Assembly (NCBI GenBank): GCA_036936605.1
Contig: JAUPFV010000001.1
Span: 173,358,420 to 173,422,419 of the forward strand
Length of the DNA: 64,000 nucleotides
Origin: Limnanthes douglasii subsp. nivea
Taxonomy: Eukaryota > Streptophyta > Magnoliopsida > Brassicales > Limnanthaceae
Reading direction: 5' to 3'
Shown here: one piece after another, positions 21,312 to 33,548 of the stretch
Position numbering within the stretch: the stretch's first letter is position 1
Layout: each line of letters begins with the position of its first letter
Position numbers and translations under genes: made by a program
The notes under the pieces: model-generated
What the model saw: the letters and a program-made list of their open reading frames with translations, nothing else
What the model was told of the DNA's origin: nothing
Databases searched by the model: none

Positions 21312-21585
21312 ATCAGGTGCAGTGCACCAGAGAAAAAGGACCCTTCATTCTTCATGGTCGACGCTCACTCACAAAGCTTTCTCTTCCAATGAAGAGGAGA
21401 AAGGAACTGGGTGCAGTGCACCAGAGAAAGAAGACCTTCATTCTTCAAGGTCGACGCTCACTCCCAGTACTTTCTCTTCCGATTTGAAGAGGAGAAAGGA
21501 ACAGGGTGTAGTGCACCAAAGGACTGAAAACTCTTTCTTCGTGGTCGACGCTCACCCAGTGAACCCACTCTCTTCTGATTAGAAA
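21312..21585 (+). repeat. 95-bp tandem repeat, about 2.8 copies
   Basis: Units begin at the word GTGCAGTGCACCA (about 21315, 21410, 21504; the third has GTGTAGTGCACCA) and share GGTCGACGCTCACYC and GAGGAGAAAGGAAC. The period is about 94-95 bp. They lie in the inferred 3' UTR of the LINE. On the plus strand the array is open in one frame (21148-21582), probably by chance. Confidence 0.85.
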
Positions 21586-21595
21586 AATGAGACAC

Positions 21596-24500
21596 CTATC
21601 CAGGGTCTATGTAACCCACACCCAAACTTTCCAGGGTGATAATCGCAAGCGGAGGGATAGGAGTATCAACATTAGAGAAATGGCGAGCCGATTTTTCCAG
21701 CAGAACCCATTTCGCGATCCAATTTGCTGCAGCATTTTGGGTTCGAGAAATGTGGCTTAGCTTCATGGATGAGTGAAAGAGACTCCGACATACAGAGGCC
21801 ATGGGGTTGTTCAAGGCATTTCCAGAAGCCATGTTGTTGACAAGAGTGAGACAATCAGACTCGATGTCCACATCTTGCCAACCATGAATCCTGCACAGAA
21901 TAAGGGCTTCTAACAATGCTTTTCTCTCAGCATGAAGGGGATTCAATTTTCCAAAAACGAAGCCAGCTCCAGTAACAATATGACCCAGATGGTTTCTCAC
22001 AATCAGACCACCAGAGGCTTCTCCAGTGAAACTACACGCGCCGTCAATGTTGACTTTGAGTCTCCCAGCAATCGGAGGAAACCATTTCAGGTACATTGCT
22101 TTAGCCTTTTCTATAGTGAGACAACCAAGAACAGCACATGTGTTAGAAACACCAGTCCAATGTTTAGCCCTTAGCATATTCTTAGAATCAATGCCTAGGA
22201 TTACTCTTTTAATTCGATTAACAGCGGTAGAGAAGCTGTCATAGGAGTTATGAAATTTAGCATGATTTCTATTCGCCCAGATCACCCAGAGAATGATTTG
22301 AGGAACAATGTGAGTATTGTGAAGGTTACAATTAGAAGACCAGAACCGACTGTGCATAATATGACTCAGAGACATGAATCGTCTCACAGTTATTCTGAAT
22401 AAAATACCAAAATAGTTCCATAAGGACCAGGCAAAGCTGCAACTGATGAAGAGATGGTTTTTGTCTTCACAGTTGCAGCAGAAATGACACTTAGAAAGCA
22501 CCACAAAATGCCTTTTAGAAAGAATGCTGTCAATGGGAGCAAAGTTTTTTAAGAGCTTCCAACTTAGGAAAGAAAGTTTAGTAGGGATAAAATGGTGCCA
22601 GATTTTCTTAAAAATAGCTTGTTTTGAGTGAAAAGATCTGATATTATCCCAGGTATCCTTTGTGTTAAAATATTTACCTTTAGAAAATTTCCATTCAATT
22701 ATATCATCTTGATCATGATTGATATTTACTTTAGCAATATGCATTAATCTGTCCTGATAAAGAAAGGAGGAGAGAGTAGGAATGTCCCATTGACCATCTT
22801 TCCAATAAGAGTTAACTTTGACAGGAAGGAGATAACTGTTGGAACCATAGTCATTAGCAATAGGAGGCATGTCATGCCAAAAGTCTCTCCAAAAGTCAAT
22901 ATCCCCCCTGCCAAGTCTCCAAAAGACATTTTGATCAGCCTGATCCCTAACAGAACTAAGCCTTTTCCAAATGATCGAGTCAGTAACTTTACACTCAGCA
23001 TTTAAAGGATGAGTGTAGTTACAATAGGTTGAGTGAATAAGGTCAGCCCAAAGAGAGTTTCTTTTCCTGAAAAGAAACCAGAGTTTAAAAGAGAAGGTGA
23101 GTTGAATGTCAGACAGAAGCTTGACATTTAGCCCACCCTCATCAAAGGGCTTACACAGACTGTTCCAAGAAGCCTAGTGAATAGCATTATCAGTATACCT
23201 AGATCTCCAAAGAAACTTATTAAAGCAAAGCTCAAGTTTATTGATAATGCCAATAGGGATCAGACTATTCTGCATCCAAAAGTAAATAATGGGATTGAGA
23301 ACGTTCTTTATAAGGGACAGCCTACCCCCAAAAGAAAGATTCTTCATATCCCAGACATAAATTTTGTTATAGATTTTAGTAAGAAGGGGTAAATAATGCT
23401 TCCCTTTATTGTTTGCAGATATCGTGACTCCCAAGTATGTAAAAGGAGCATGCTCAACACTGAATCTGGTAGAAGATTTGATCCTAGCAGAATTGGTAAG
23501 AGAACAATTTGATGATGTAATGAGCTTTGTCTTATCTTTATTAATCAGCTGGCCTGATTCATTTTGGTATTTGTTTAATAGGTCACTAAGGCAGTCAATG
23601 GAGGTTGGAGAGCTGTTGGAGAAAATGATAATGTCATCTGTGAAAGCTAAACAAGGTAAGATAAAACTAGATTTCAAGTAGTATCTCAAACTGTTATTAT
23701 TATGGTATATATTAGAGAGGCCTCTAAGCAAAGCCTCCTCAGCAAGAATTAAAAGGCAGGGGGACAGAGGGTCACCCTGTCTTAAACCATTCTTCTGAGG
23801 GAAGTAACCAATGCAGTCACCATTAATCAAAAGAAAAACCATTACATTAGATATCAGATTATTAATAAGAGCTAGAATATCATTAGAGAACCCAAAACAC
23901 TTAAGAGTGTTAATGACAAAGGCATGAGACATTCTGTCAAATGCCTTTATCATATCTAATTGAAGAATGGTGCTGCCTTTAGAAGGCATTCTCTTGATAT
24001 TATGAAGCATTTCTTTTATAATCAGGATATTATCATGGATAATCCTATCCTTAACAAAAACACTTTGACCTCTAGAGATAATATTAGGAAGAAACTAAGC
24101 AATTCTCTGATTAATAAGACCATAAATAAGTCTGTTAAAAATTGTGCACAGACTGATTGGCCTGAAACTATTCCAAGATATGGGATTAGGGCCTTTAGGG
24201 ACTAAGTAGATCCCAGTGGCAAAAACACCACTGGGAATACTATTACCCTGAAGATAAGAATTGAGAGCCTTGCAAACATCACTACAAATAATTTCCCAAC
24301 AAGCTTTGAGAAAGAAACAATTAAACCCATCAATGTCAGGGGCACTGTCATTCCTCATTCCCTTGATAACAGACCACACCTCCTCCTTGCTGGCAAACTT
24401 TAGAATAGCTTCATTATCCTTGTCCATGATTAGCTTAGGAATATTGCTGAGAATAGAATCCTGAGAATTCACAGTACTGTTACTATAACAGTTATTAGAA

Positions 24501-25687
24501 AGAATCTGTTTAAAGTAAGACTTCGCAGACTTAGAAATATCATCATGATCAGTGAGCCAAATTCCCTCATCTTTGATACCATTGATAGTGTTCTTTTGTC
24601 TCTTCTTTGTCACATAGTTATGATATAACTTAGTGTTACCATCACTATCATTGAGCCAAGTATTGTAACACTTTTGGCGCCAATAACACTCTTCATTTTT
24701 TAAAGCAAGAATAAGCATACTATTAGCTTTAGAAAGATTGGCTTTAGTAGTGCTGTTGTTAGTCTGCTGGTGAATGACTTCACAATTATCTACCTCCTTA
24801 GCAGCCTCAGAAACTTTAGTGAAAATGTTACCAAAAGTAGAATAGTTCCAATCTTTAAGAAACTTTCTAAGCCGCTTAAGCTTGTACCAGAAAAAAACAT
24901 TAGGACCACCATTGCAATGCTTGTCCCAGTTCTGCTTAACACAACTTAAGAAATCAGGATGATTAGTCTAGGCATTAATAAACCTAAAGTTACCCTTACG
25001 ATTAGAAGGTCGATTTTGAGTATTAGAGATAGTGATAAGGAGAGGGGCATGGTCAGAACAAGTTCTGACCATGTGACAAACCTGAACATGCCAATTAGAC
25101 AACATTTTCTGGTTCACCAACACCCTATCTAACCTTTTCCAGATTTTGTTATTGCTCCAGGTATATCTTGATCCACTATAACCAGGATCATCCAGATTAC
25201 AATGTCTGATGCAAGCATTAAACTCATCGACACTGCACTCATTATAAGAAGCACAACAAAGCTGATCTTCAGGGCAAGAGATAGTGTTAAAATCTCCAGC
25301 AACAGACCATGGTTTGTCATCACCAGAGAGCTGACACAACTGACTCCATAACTGTCTACGCTGCACTCTTTGGTTCTTTGCATAAACAGAGGTAAATAAA
25401 CAAGAAAAAGTAGCGTAATTTATCTCCAAGTGGAGAAATTGATCATGCTTAAAGATAACAGAAATGTTTACATCATTAGGCCAGAAAATCCAGATTTTGT
25501 TAGATATATTAGAAGTGTAATTTGGAAAACCAATCCTTCTAGCAATAAGATCTATTTTGTCATACCTAGCCATGGGCTCTTGGAGATCAATCACTTTAAC
25601 CTTGTCTTTATTGATAATGTAGTTAAGCTTTGACAAAGTAGGATTGTTATGAACTCCACGAGCATTCCAACTGACTATCTTGATCAT
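21596..25687 (-). pseudogene. LINE ORF2: endonuclease, reverse transcriptase, RNase H
   Basis: One continuous frame of 1364 codons with only three interruptions, all TAG: 24968-24970, 24095-24097 and 23174-23176. Order: AP endonuclease (MIKIVSWNARG, GDFNTI, SDHAPLL), reverse transcriptase (GLRQGDPLSPCL, LAFTDDIIIF with the two Asp), zf-RVT region (SFLSWKLL...CHFCCNCEDKNHLFISC), and RNase H-like domain (KVNIDGACS, ESDC). Together these nick DNA, copy the element RNA at the target and remove RNA. Two of the stops replace an expected Trp (AxTNHP, HxASW), so TGG to TAG. No frameshifts, so this is a young or well-preserved copy. Catalytic residues are present. Confidence 0.93.
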
Positions 25688-25734
25688 TCAGATAAGAAAT
25701 TGTAGTGTGATTTCTCTCTTTTATGCATAGAGTT

Positions 25735-26044
25735 AAATTAGTATAAAAAAACCTTATAAATTTATTTGAAACACTAAGCTTATAAATTTTAACATAAAAA
25801 ACCTTATAAATTTAGAAATAATTAGTATATAAAAGCTTATAGGTGATGATTAATTCTTTACTCGATAAAACCTTATACCCCTACCAATAATATAAAACAT
25901 ATAAAACCTTATAAAAACCTTATACCCCTACCAATAATATAAAAGCTTTTAACAACGCATATCTTTCTTTTTCCAATTTTTCTCTCTCTACATGAATAGA
26001 ACAATGTTCTACTATTATAGGTGATGATTAATTCTTTACTCGAT
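25735..26044. repeat. Nested short direct repeats
   Basis: A 26-28 bp word beginning TAGGTGATGATTAATTCTTT is present at about 25839-25866 and again at about 26017-26044. Between and before them ACCTTATACCCCTACC and AAAACCTTATAAATTTA each recur twice. Likely replication slippage at the edge of the inverted-repeat element that follows. Confidence 0.7.
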
Positions 26045-27178
26045 TTCTTGTTTTTTTTTGTTTTCGTATGATTTTGATTTGTGTTTTTACTTGATTATGC
26101 GAAGATACTCGATGCTGTGTGTGTTTGAAATTCAAATTTGAGCTTGAAATAACTGTTTTTTTAAGATCTATTTTTGTTTGTTTTCGTAGTGTTTATTGTC
26201 GAATTTCTAGTTAGTTTTTGAGTTCGAATTATGGTAATTTAGTTTTTTTGTAGCATTGTATTAGTGTTTCGTTGGTTTTAGTCTTTTATTTTGTGTTTTT
26301 TGAAATTTCAGTCGCGTAACAGATTTTCTATTTTCAGTGAAGGAGATACGAAACGTACGATTTCAGTAAGTAAGGATAGATGCGAAACGTTTGTATTTGT
26401 ACCTACTGATAGTTGCGAAACGTGTAATTCTTTTGGAATGGTAGATGCAAAAAACACGATTTTGATAGATACGAAACGCTATTTGTTCTAAAAAAATTAA
26501 TTCATAACATATCATGAGTGGTACTAGTTTGTTCGTCTTAAACAAACAAAACCAACAGTATTTTCGGATTTGTTTTTCGAGTTACGGTTTAAAAGATACA
26601 TACTTTTAAAGTTTTAAAATTTATAGAGGTTTCGCGAAAAAGATGCGAAACCTTCTTCGTTATGATAGATGTGAAACCTGTTTTGTTGTGCTAGATGCGA
26701 AACCTTCTTTATTTTGCTAAATGTGAAACCTTCTATATTTTGATAGATGCTAAACCTTCTTTATCTTGATAGATGCGAAACCTTCTTTATTTTGCTAGAT
26801 GAGAAACCTTTTTGTTTTGATATATGCGAAACCTACTTTATTTTGATAGATGTGAAAGCAGGCACTAGATGTGAAACCATATAACTCAGAAAAGTGTGTA
26901 AAATATATATTTAAAAAAATCAAAATATATCATGAATGGTACTAGTTTTGTTCGTTTTAGAAAAAAACAAAACCGATGGTATTTTCGGACTATTTTTCCG
27001 AGTAACGGTTTAAAAGATACGAACCTTTAAAAATTAAAATTAGAAAAAACAAAGAAAGAAAAGTTGGTTACTGTATTTTATATAGAAAGGTATTTAAAGC
27101 ATAAAGTCTCTTAAAAAATTTAGGTATATATCCGTAATAGGTTTGTTGAATGGGTCTTTATTGGTAAGTCTCCCTTCG

Positions 27179-27227
<49 letters not shown>

Positions 27228-28790
27228 GTCTAAAAATTAAAATCATTGATAATTTAAAATAAAAATAGCATCAATGGAAGTAAGCAAAATAATACTACAT
27301 ACAAAATTGTTAAATACCAACTATATAATTTTGTAAACTGAGTTAAAATATAGGATGATTATTTAAGACATATCGAACAAACTTTATACGGATAGAGGAA
27401 AAAAGAAAAATTAAAATATTTTATATTTTAAATACCCTTCTATATAAAATGAAGCAAATTGGACATATTCTTTTTTTTATTTAAAATTTCAATGGTTCAT
27501 ATCTTTTGAACAGTAACTCATAAAATAATCGAAAATACCATTAGTTTTGTTTTTTTTAAGACGAACAAAACTAGTATAACTCATGATATGTTTTGATTTT
27601 TTTTCAAAATAAATATATAATGTAGCATCTATCATAGTGGGCATGGTTTCGCATCTAGCATCTATCATAATGGGCCTGAATTCGCATCTAGCAGTACAAT
27701 ATTTAAATAGCTTTCGCATCTAGCAAAATAAAAAAAAGGTTTCACATCCTCTTCGTTTACACTATAAATTAAAATTTTAAAATTCTATATCTTTTAAAAC
27801 TGTAACTTGGGAAAAAATTTGAACATACCATTGGTTTTGTTTTTTTAAGATGAACAAAACTAGATCCATTAATGATATGTTTTGAATTTGTTTTGAATTT
27901 TTTTACATTGGTTTCTTATTGCCTTGTTTTGGATCTATCATATGTATGGTTTTACATATATTATAGTAGGTCTGGTTTCGCATCTATCATAGTGGGCATG
28001 GTTTCGCATCTGGAAATACAAAATTTAAATATGTTTCGCATCTATAAAAAAACAAGGTTTCGTATTTTCTTCTAAAGAGTCATCTTCTTCATTTATAGTG
28101 TAAAATTAAACATTTAAAAATTATGTATATTTTGAACGGTAACTCGGAAAAAAAAACTGAAAATACTATTGGTTTTGTTTTTTTAAGACGAACAAAACTA
28201 GATCCATTCACAATATGTTATGAATGTGTTTTAAAAAAAAATTACTCTAGTTTCTCATTACCTTACCTGGTTTCACATCTATCATATGTCTGGTTTCGCA
28301 TCTAGCATCTTGCATAAAAATCATGTTTCGCACCTACTACAAATAGTAAACATGTTTCACATCTCGTAATACATTGAATAGACGTGTTTCGAATCTTCAA
28401 AAACTTCGTATTTTTCACTAAAGCTTGAACTGGTTTCTCGAACTAGATTTTCTAAAAACACAAAAAACAAAGACACCAAAAGTGATCAAAGCATTACTGC
28501 AATACAAGAATTTAACTACAAAATCAAAGAAATATCAGATGAATTCCAAAAAACACAAAGAAAACAGAAATCTAGTTAACTAAATAGTCAAATCGACTTA
28601 CCTAAAGAGAAATCCAAAATGAAACGTCGAAATCAAATAATAACACAATCAAAATTATACAAAAACAAAGAATCGAACTTACTACGGTTATGGTATTGTA
28701 ACATCGCGTAAAATAGAAAGAGAAAGAAAAAAGGAAAAAATTGAGTTGGAAAATTAATAGGCTTTTATATAATTAACTAACGATAGTTAG
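26000..28790. repeat. Large inverted-repeat element with GATGCGAAACC arrays
   Basis: Left arm about 26000-27050, right arm about 27490-28760 in opposite orientation, with an AT-rich centre including a (TA)n run. In the left arm about fourteen degenerate copies of GATGCGAAACC lie at 26345-26881, mostly 20-30 bp apart. In the right arm about fourteen copies of GGTTTCGCATC lie at 27645-28400. Between them a block of about 110 bp with ACTAGTTTTGTTCGT and GTTACGGTTTAAAAG occurs twice on the left and three times inverted on the right. No coding sequence. It could be a foldback or MITE-like DNA transposon; ends not fixed. Confidence 0.75.
27179..27224. repeat. (TA)n microsatellite
   Basis: About 22 uninterrupted TA units between the arms of the inverted-repeat element. 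Confidence 0.95.
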
Positions 28791-29080
28791 GGTATTAATG
28801 GGTCTTAAATGGTAAATATTTGAGTGAAATGGATCTTTCTTAGAAATATATGAAAATATGGGTAGTAAATGGATAATATTATGGTGTTTGGATCTTAACT
28901 GGTACTAAACCCTTAAAGTTAAATGGTATAAAAAAAATTCGATGTTAATACAAAAAAGTTGTTTAACTATTCCAATATATTTTTGTGAAGTGTTCTTATT
29001 CTAAATTTTATATTTTTATTAGAGTTCTGACTTATTCAATAAAAAGTTATATCAAACCCAATAGTTATAGTTATAAAGTT
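28791..29080. other. AT-rich spacer
   Basis: No gene. AATGGGTCTTAAATGG at about 28798 resembles AATGGGTCTTTATTGG at about 27145, so it may be a terminal sequence of the elements next to it. Confidence 0.4.
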
Positions 29081-29090
29081 AATAATATTA

Positions 29091-29292
29091 TTTATTTATT
29101 TTTTTGGAGGGAACCCGCAGCCGCTACTCAGAGTGCAATGAGTGCGCACAGGGTAAACCCTCAGTCTGACGCGATAGCCTGCAAACCGACGCCAGAAGGT
29201 AAACCACACAAGGTGACATGCTCAACCGAGAAAGCGTATGTAGAGGGACTCGAACTCATGACCTTTTTGGTCATAAGAATGCCATACTCAAC
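29091..29292 (-). mobile_element. tRNA-derived SINE
   Basis: About 202 bp flanked by a perfect 10-bp duplication AATAATATTA (29081-29090 and 29293-29302). On the minus strand it starts GTTGAGTATGGCATTC and contains a tRNA-like stem and B box (AGTTCGAGTCC). It then has a GC-rich body, much richer than its surroundings, and ends in an A-rich tail (AAAAAAATAAATAAA). The A box is weak, so the 5' end may be trimmed. Internal Pol III promoter, mobilised by LINE machinery. Confidence 0.85.
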
Positions 29293-29302
29293 AATAATAT
29301 TA

Positions 29303-29805
29303 GTATATATTTATACACTAATATATATTAGCCTAATATATTTTTATATAGTTTACTCGAAATTAGAGATAGTACCATAACAATGCCATAAAATTTAGTA
29401 AATATTAATCATACATCGTAATTAGAAATAGTTAGAACGTAATAATCTGGAGACGGCTAAAGTCCAAGAGTCAATTTGAAAATTTTGAAATAAGATATTT
29501 TTGTAGATGACTTAACTAACATAACAGATTCACAAATACACAATCATGCTTATTAGTTTTTTTAGGTGGTTGTGTAACTACTTAAGCAGTGGGTTTTTAG
29601 ACTTGTTAAAACATTATAGTTTCTCTAACTTATTAAAACACTTTATATCATTTGTGGATGCTTCAAGTATTGTTGTTATTTGTTTATTTTGTTAAAATTA
29701 TATGAATTATTTGGTTATGAATTGTATCAATTTGTAATTTATGTTGTTAGATATATTTTTGCATGAGTTACAAATATATTACAATCAATATTTGTTTTAG
29801 GATTA
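29303..29805. other. AT-rich spacer
   Basis: Nothing recognisable beyond AT-rich sequence. Confidence 0.5.
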
Positions 29806-29813
29806 TGGATGGC

Positions 29814-30300
29814 AATGGACTGTCTCCGGGTCGGGTTCGAGCCGGTCTGCCCGAGCCCCTTTTTGGACACTTGAGCTCGGACCCGACCCGCTCCCAGACT
29901 TATATTTTCAAATCCTAGCCCGTCCGTCAACCCGATCCGATCCGCAAACATTAATTTAAATATTTTTAATATTTTTTTAATTTATTTTAAATATATTAAT
30001 TTATTTTAAATATATTAATTTATTATATATATATATATATATATATATTACTGTTATTATATATATAATATTGATTTTTGTATATTTTTATAATTGTCGT
30101 GCCGGAACGGGTCTGGCAAACTAGAAACCCGAACCAGAACCGGCCCGGTTGCGGGTTATAATTTCTTAACCCAGATCCGGCCCGTTTTATGTTTGGGCCG
30201 GACAAAACTCGGTCGTACCGGATTGGGTCGGGTCGGGCCTGATCAGGTCGGGTCGGACCGAATCAGATCAAACCGGACAACACCCGAATTGCCATCCCTA
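29814..30300. mobile_element. Second hAT-type MITE
   Basis: 487 bp with terminal repeats TATGGATGGCAAT and (reverse-complemented) TAGGGATGGCAAT. The flanking 8-mers TTTAGGAT (29806-29813) and GTTAGGAT (30301-30308) match in seven of eight positions. Subterminal regions are full of CGGGTC/GACCCG words and the centre is TA-rich. No coding sequence. Different family from the MITE at 19646. Confidence 0.88.
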
Positions 30301-30344
30301 GTTAGGATGGTTGTACCTAATTTCTTTTATCTAAGGTTAGATGT

Positions 30345-31125
30345 CAAGATATAAACAACACGATAATATATTACCTTAGACGCATATATTACCTTTTAGA
30401 TGTCTATTTTTTATTCATACACTTATCAAACTTTGAATCGAAAAGATTAAAATTATATCTGAATATGTGATTTTATAAAAACTATAAGAAAAAATATAAA
30501 ATAAAAACTTCAAATTAGAAGGACCATTCTAACTTTTAAATAAAACAAGAAAAAAAACAAATCCATAGTTCGTAATTTGAAATATGAAAATAGCGTTCAA
30601 TACAAATTCGACAGAGTTAAATGTGTATTTGTCTAAGTTGAAAAAAATTAGGAAGAGAACACATATGATTTTAGGACTTTTCAGTAAAACTCACAAAATA
30701 TACTATTTCTGTATTTACAACATAATACTAGCAACCAGCGTAGGATAATGACGGTAAACTTGGAAGTTAACACTAATGATCCCCTTACAACTAACCAGAC
30801 ATATCTATTTTTAAGAAATCTCGCATGTATCATACACAATTAATAAATTAAAACAGGTATACTTGATTATTGTTTAATTAGAAAATTTGAGTGAATTTAA
30901 AACCAAATTTTCGAACATATCAATGTCATAATGTCCAAAACCCTCCGAAATACCTCATTGATGAAAATAGAATGTATAAATGAATAAGTATTTTGAGAGG
31001 ACTATGGTTTAGATTTATGAAAGCTTAAAGATGCAAGAGACTCTCATCGGCTACTTTTCCAAGTTCTCGAGTGATACGGGAAAGTTTGGTATTTCTGAGT
31101 GGTGATTTGATTATTTTTTTACTTC
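30345..31125 (-). pseudogene. Decayed duplicate of the IF-2 promoter, 5' UTR, intron 1 and first exon
   Basis: Collinear, same-orientation match to about 18635-19430, some 11.7 kb away, with many substitutions and small indels. Shared words include AAAATTTGAGTGAATTTAAAA, TCTCGAGTGATRCGGG-like and GATGATCCCCTTA-like blocks. The start codon of the first coding exon is altered and the UTR-intron donor (plus GCTTACC in the original) reads GCTTAAA here, so splicing would fail. No further IF-2 exons are found beside it. Not a gene, but a marker of an old local duplication. Confidence 0.85.
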
Positions 31126-33548
31126 GGCTGCCAATTTATCAAATCGTAAGAAATCTTCTTCTTAAAACCGTGACTAGCCAAAGTCATTATGGTATTAAAA
31201 ATGGTAAGAAATATTTACCTATATACCAATCTCTATTTCCCATCCTATATTTTCCATAGATTTTTTTTAAATGAATAAACTTCTTTTTGTACGCATTAAC
31301 ATAGCTTCCAAATACCAAACAAAGATTAGGTATATGAAAAAAGTGGTTCAGTTTTTCCTATCAGTCTAAGAAGATATAATAACAAAAACCTTTAATGAAA
31401 CTCTCGATCGTCTTACGCGAGCTTATCAACTAGATAAAGCAATAACAAGTTTTTTTACCAAATTTAAAAGAAATACTATGAGAACATTACATTATCTACT
31501 TTGCTTGAACACCGAAGATAGTTTTAGCGCATCTTTAAAGGTTAAGACTTTGTACCCTTTATGTTAAATGTTTCTAGTTATTGAACACCTCGACAGGTAT
31601 TTCATCTACTTCCAAACTACATTTCCAAAGGCCTCAAACCTTTTGTACGAGGAAAATTAGATCCAACAATATTGTTCGAATCCATCTTATTGTTGGAATA
31701 CACTATTTTATGTATTTTCAACAATGTAACATCAACTTCTTTTTTAATAATAAAAGATAATCTCTCACCAAAAAATTATCTTATTTTCTCAGCAATAAAA
31801 TACTTCAACATTTTTTCACATTTATCCTTGTTGTTCTTTTCAAATAAAATATTAGCTCGACGAACTTACATTTGTTATTCAAATTATCAACAAAAATCAC
31901 CTCACATGTAATTATTAAAAAATAAATTATTATTTTTAGTGAATAAAAATAAATGTGTCAAAACAACAATTTAATTGTATTAAAACTAAAACAGATTATA
32001 CAAAATATCATTAAAAATTAGTTACAAATATCAATAATATATATGGAAATACACTATCATTTTAATAAACTACAACAATAAAACAAATTGCTCTAACATT
32101 ACACTAAATGACTAAATGAAAAAAAATTTAATAATATCTAGTGTAAAACAAATAGCAAATTTTAATAATAAATTTCACGAAAATTTAAAAAAAATACATA
32201 ATAATGCATCGACGTCAATCGCACGTTTAAAATAGACAAACGAAATACATCAGATTGGCATTGGAGTATTAAAAACGGTATTAAAACAACATAATAACAT
32301 GAAATTTACAATATATAAAATATTGAACTAAAATAAGGCTAGACTAAAATCATATTCTTGAAATTTGAAAATTATATAAAATATTTTATTATTAAATTTT
32401 GTAAAATATTTAATTATAGTCTCAACTAAACACTGATTCCATAAATATTCAGTACAAAGTTTATTTGAATTATGCTATTAGAAATCAACTAAATAAATAT
32501 TTACCAAATAATCGAAAGAAAAAAAATATGTTAATAGTAAAAATAAAAATAAAATAAAGAATAAAATGATGTTCATATGATTTATAATATAGAAATTACA
32601 ATTTTTGTAACAATATAAATTTAATGAGACTTTTCTAAGAAATTGAAAACTAAAAAAATATTGAATATTTCTACAGTTATAAATAAGAATATGAGCTTTT
32701 GATTTTTTTTTTCAGAATTAGTTTTGAAACCGCAATTTTCAAATATATTGCATTTGATTTCTGTTACAAGTTAAACGCGACAGGGTAACCATGGTTATAA
32801 TTTAGCTTCATGTTTATTAGCACATTGTATTATGATTGGCTTCTTATTATGTGATTGTTTATAGATAAATCGCTAAGTGCTTAGATATTTCGTTTGCTAG
32901 TTGTTTTTTTATGTCTTTGTTATGTTTATCAATATTCTTTTAAAATATTTTCTAACTTTGCTGGTTAATTGTACATACGAGTTTCATATATAATCTTGTA
33001 TACTACTATCTATTAATAGAGATTTTGTGTAATGTACAACCATGTGTCTGAAAAATATTATGTCCAAATATATAAATATTTTGAAGTTTTATGTATCTTT
33101 ATACCCAATTTTTATATTAAATTAACTTAAACTATAATAATAAAAGTTGCAAATTTGTTTATATAAAACAGAACCCAAACTTTATGTGTATGTTTATATT
33201 GTAAGGAATAACTAAAACTCGAATGTCTTATCTATGTATATCAAGAATACAAGAGCTATTGTAAAATATGATCCAATTGATTAAAGTAGTTACATGTAAT
33301 AAATAAATAAATGGACGTACATATAATGACAATAATATCATAAAATAAATTTTGTTGATATTTAGGTTAATATAAACTTTATGAGAAAGTTTTATTACCC
33401 AACACTTAAGTTATTGATACTTATGAGGGGCAATAAAGGTTTTTGTCCTAATGGACTTGAGCACATTGGAGAATGATACTACTAAGCTCATTGGAACAGT
33501 GTGAAGTTAAAAGCTATATAGAAGGTATTTAGTCATGAACTAATTATG
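31126..33548. other. AT-rich interval, nothing recognised
   Basis: About 2.4 kb of A/T-rich sequence with many A and T runs. Short open frames (31071-31259, 31672-31911) look fortuitous. The last 130 bp may include the edge of the gypsy relic that follows. Confidence 0.5.

Larger units (their letters stand above)
21046..25700 (-). mobile_element. L1-type LINE (non-LTR retrotransposon), minus strand
   Basis: Contains ORF2 (25687-21596) followed on the minus strand by about 550 bp of 3' untranslated sequence that includes tandem repeats, and ending near 21046 in an A-rich tail (ATAAAATAAAAAAAA). No ORF1 is visible upstream of ORF2, so the copy is 5'-truncated near the start of ORF2. I found no clear target duplication. 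The 3' boundary is inferred. Confidence 0.75.

Noticed and set aside
21148..21582. Plus-strand ORF of 144 codons over the 95-bp repeats
   Set aside because: Open because the repeat unit lacks stops in this frame; sits opposite the inferred LINE 3' UTR and resembles nothing.
26345..28400. CRISPR-like array
   Set aside because: The repeats are degenerate, 11 bp, and inverted between two arms in a eukaryotic TE-rich region; not a CRISPR.
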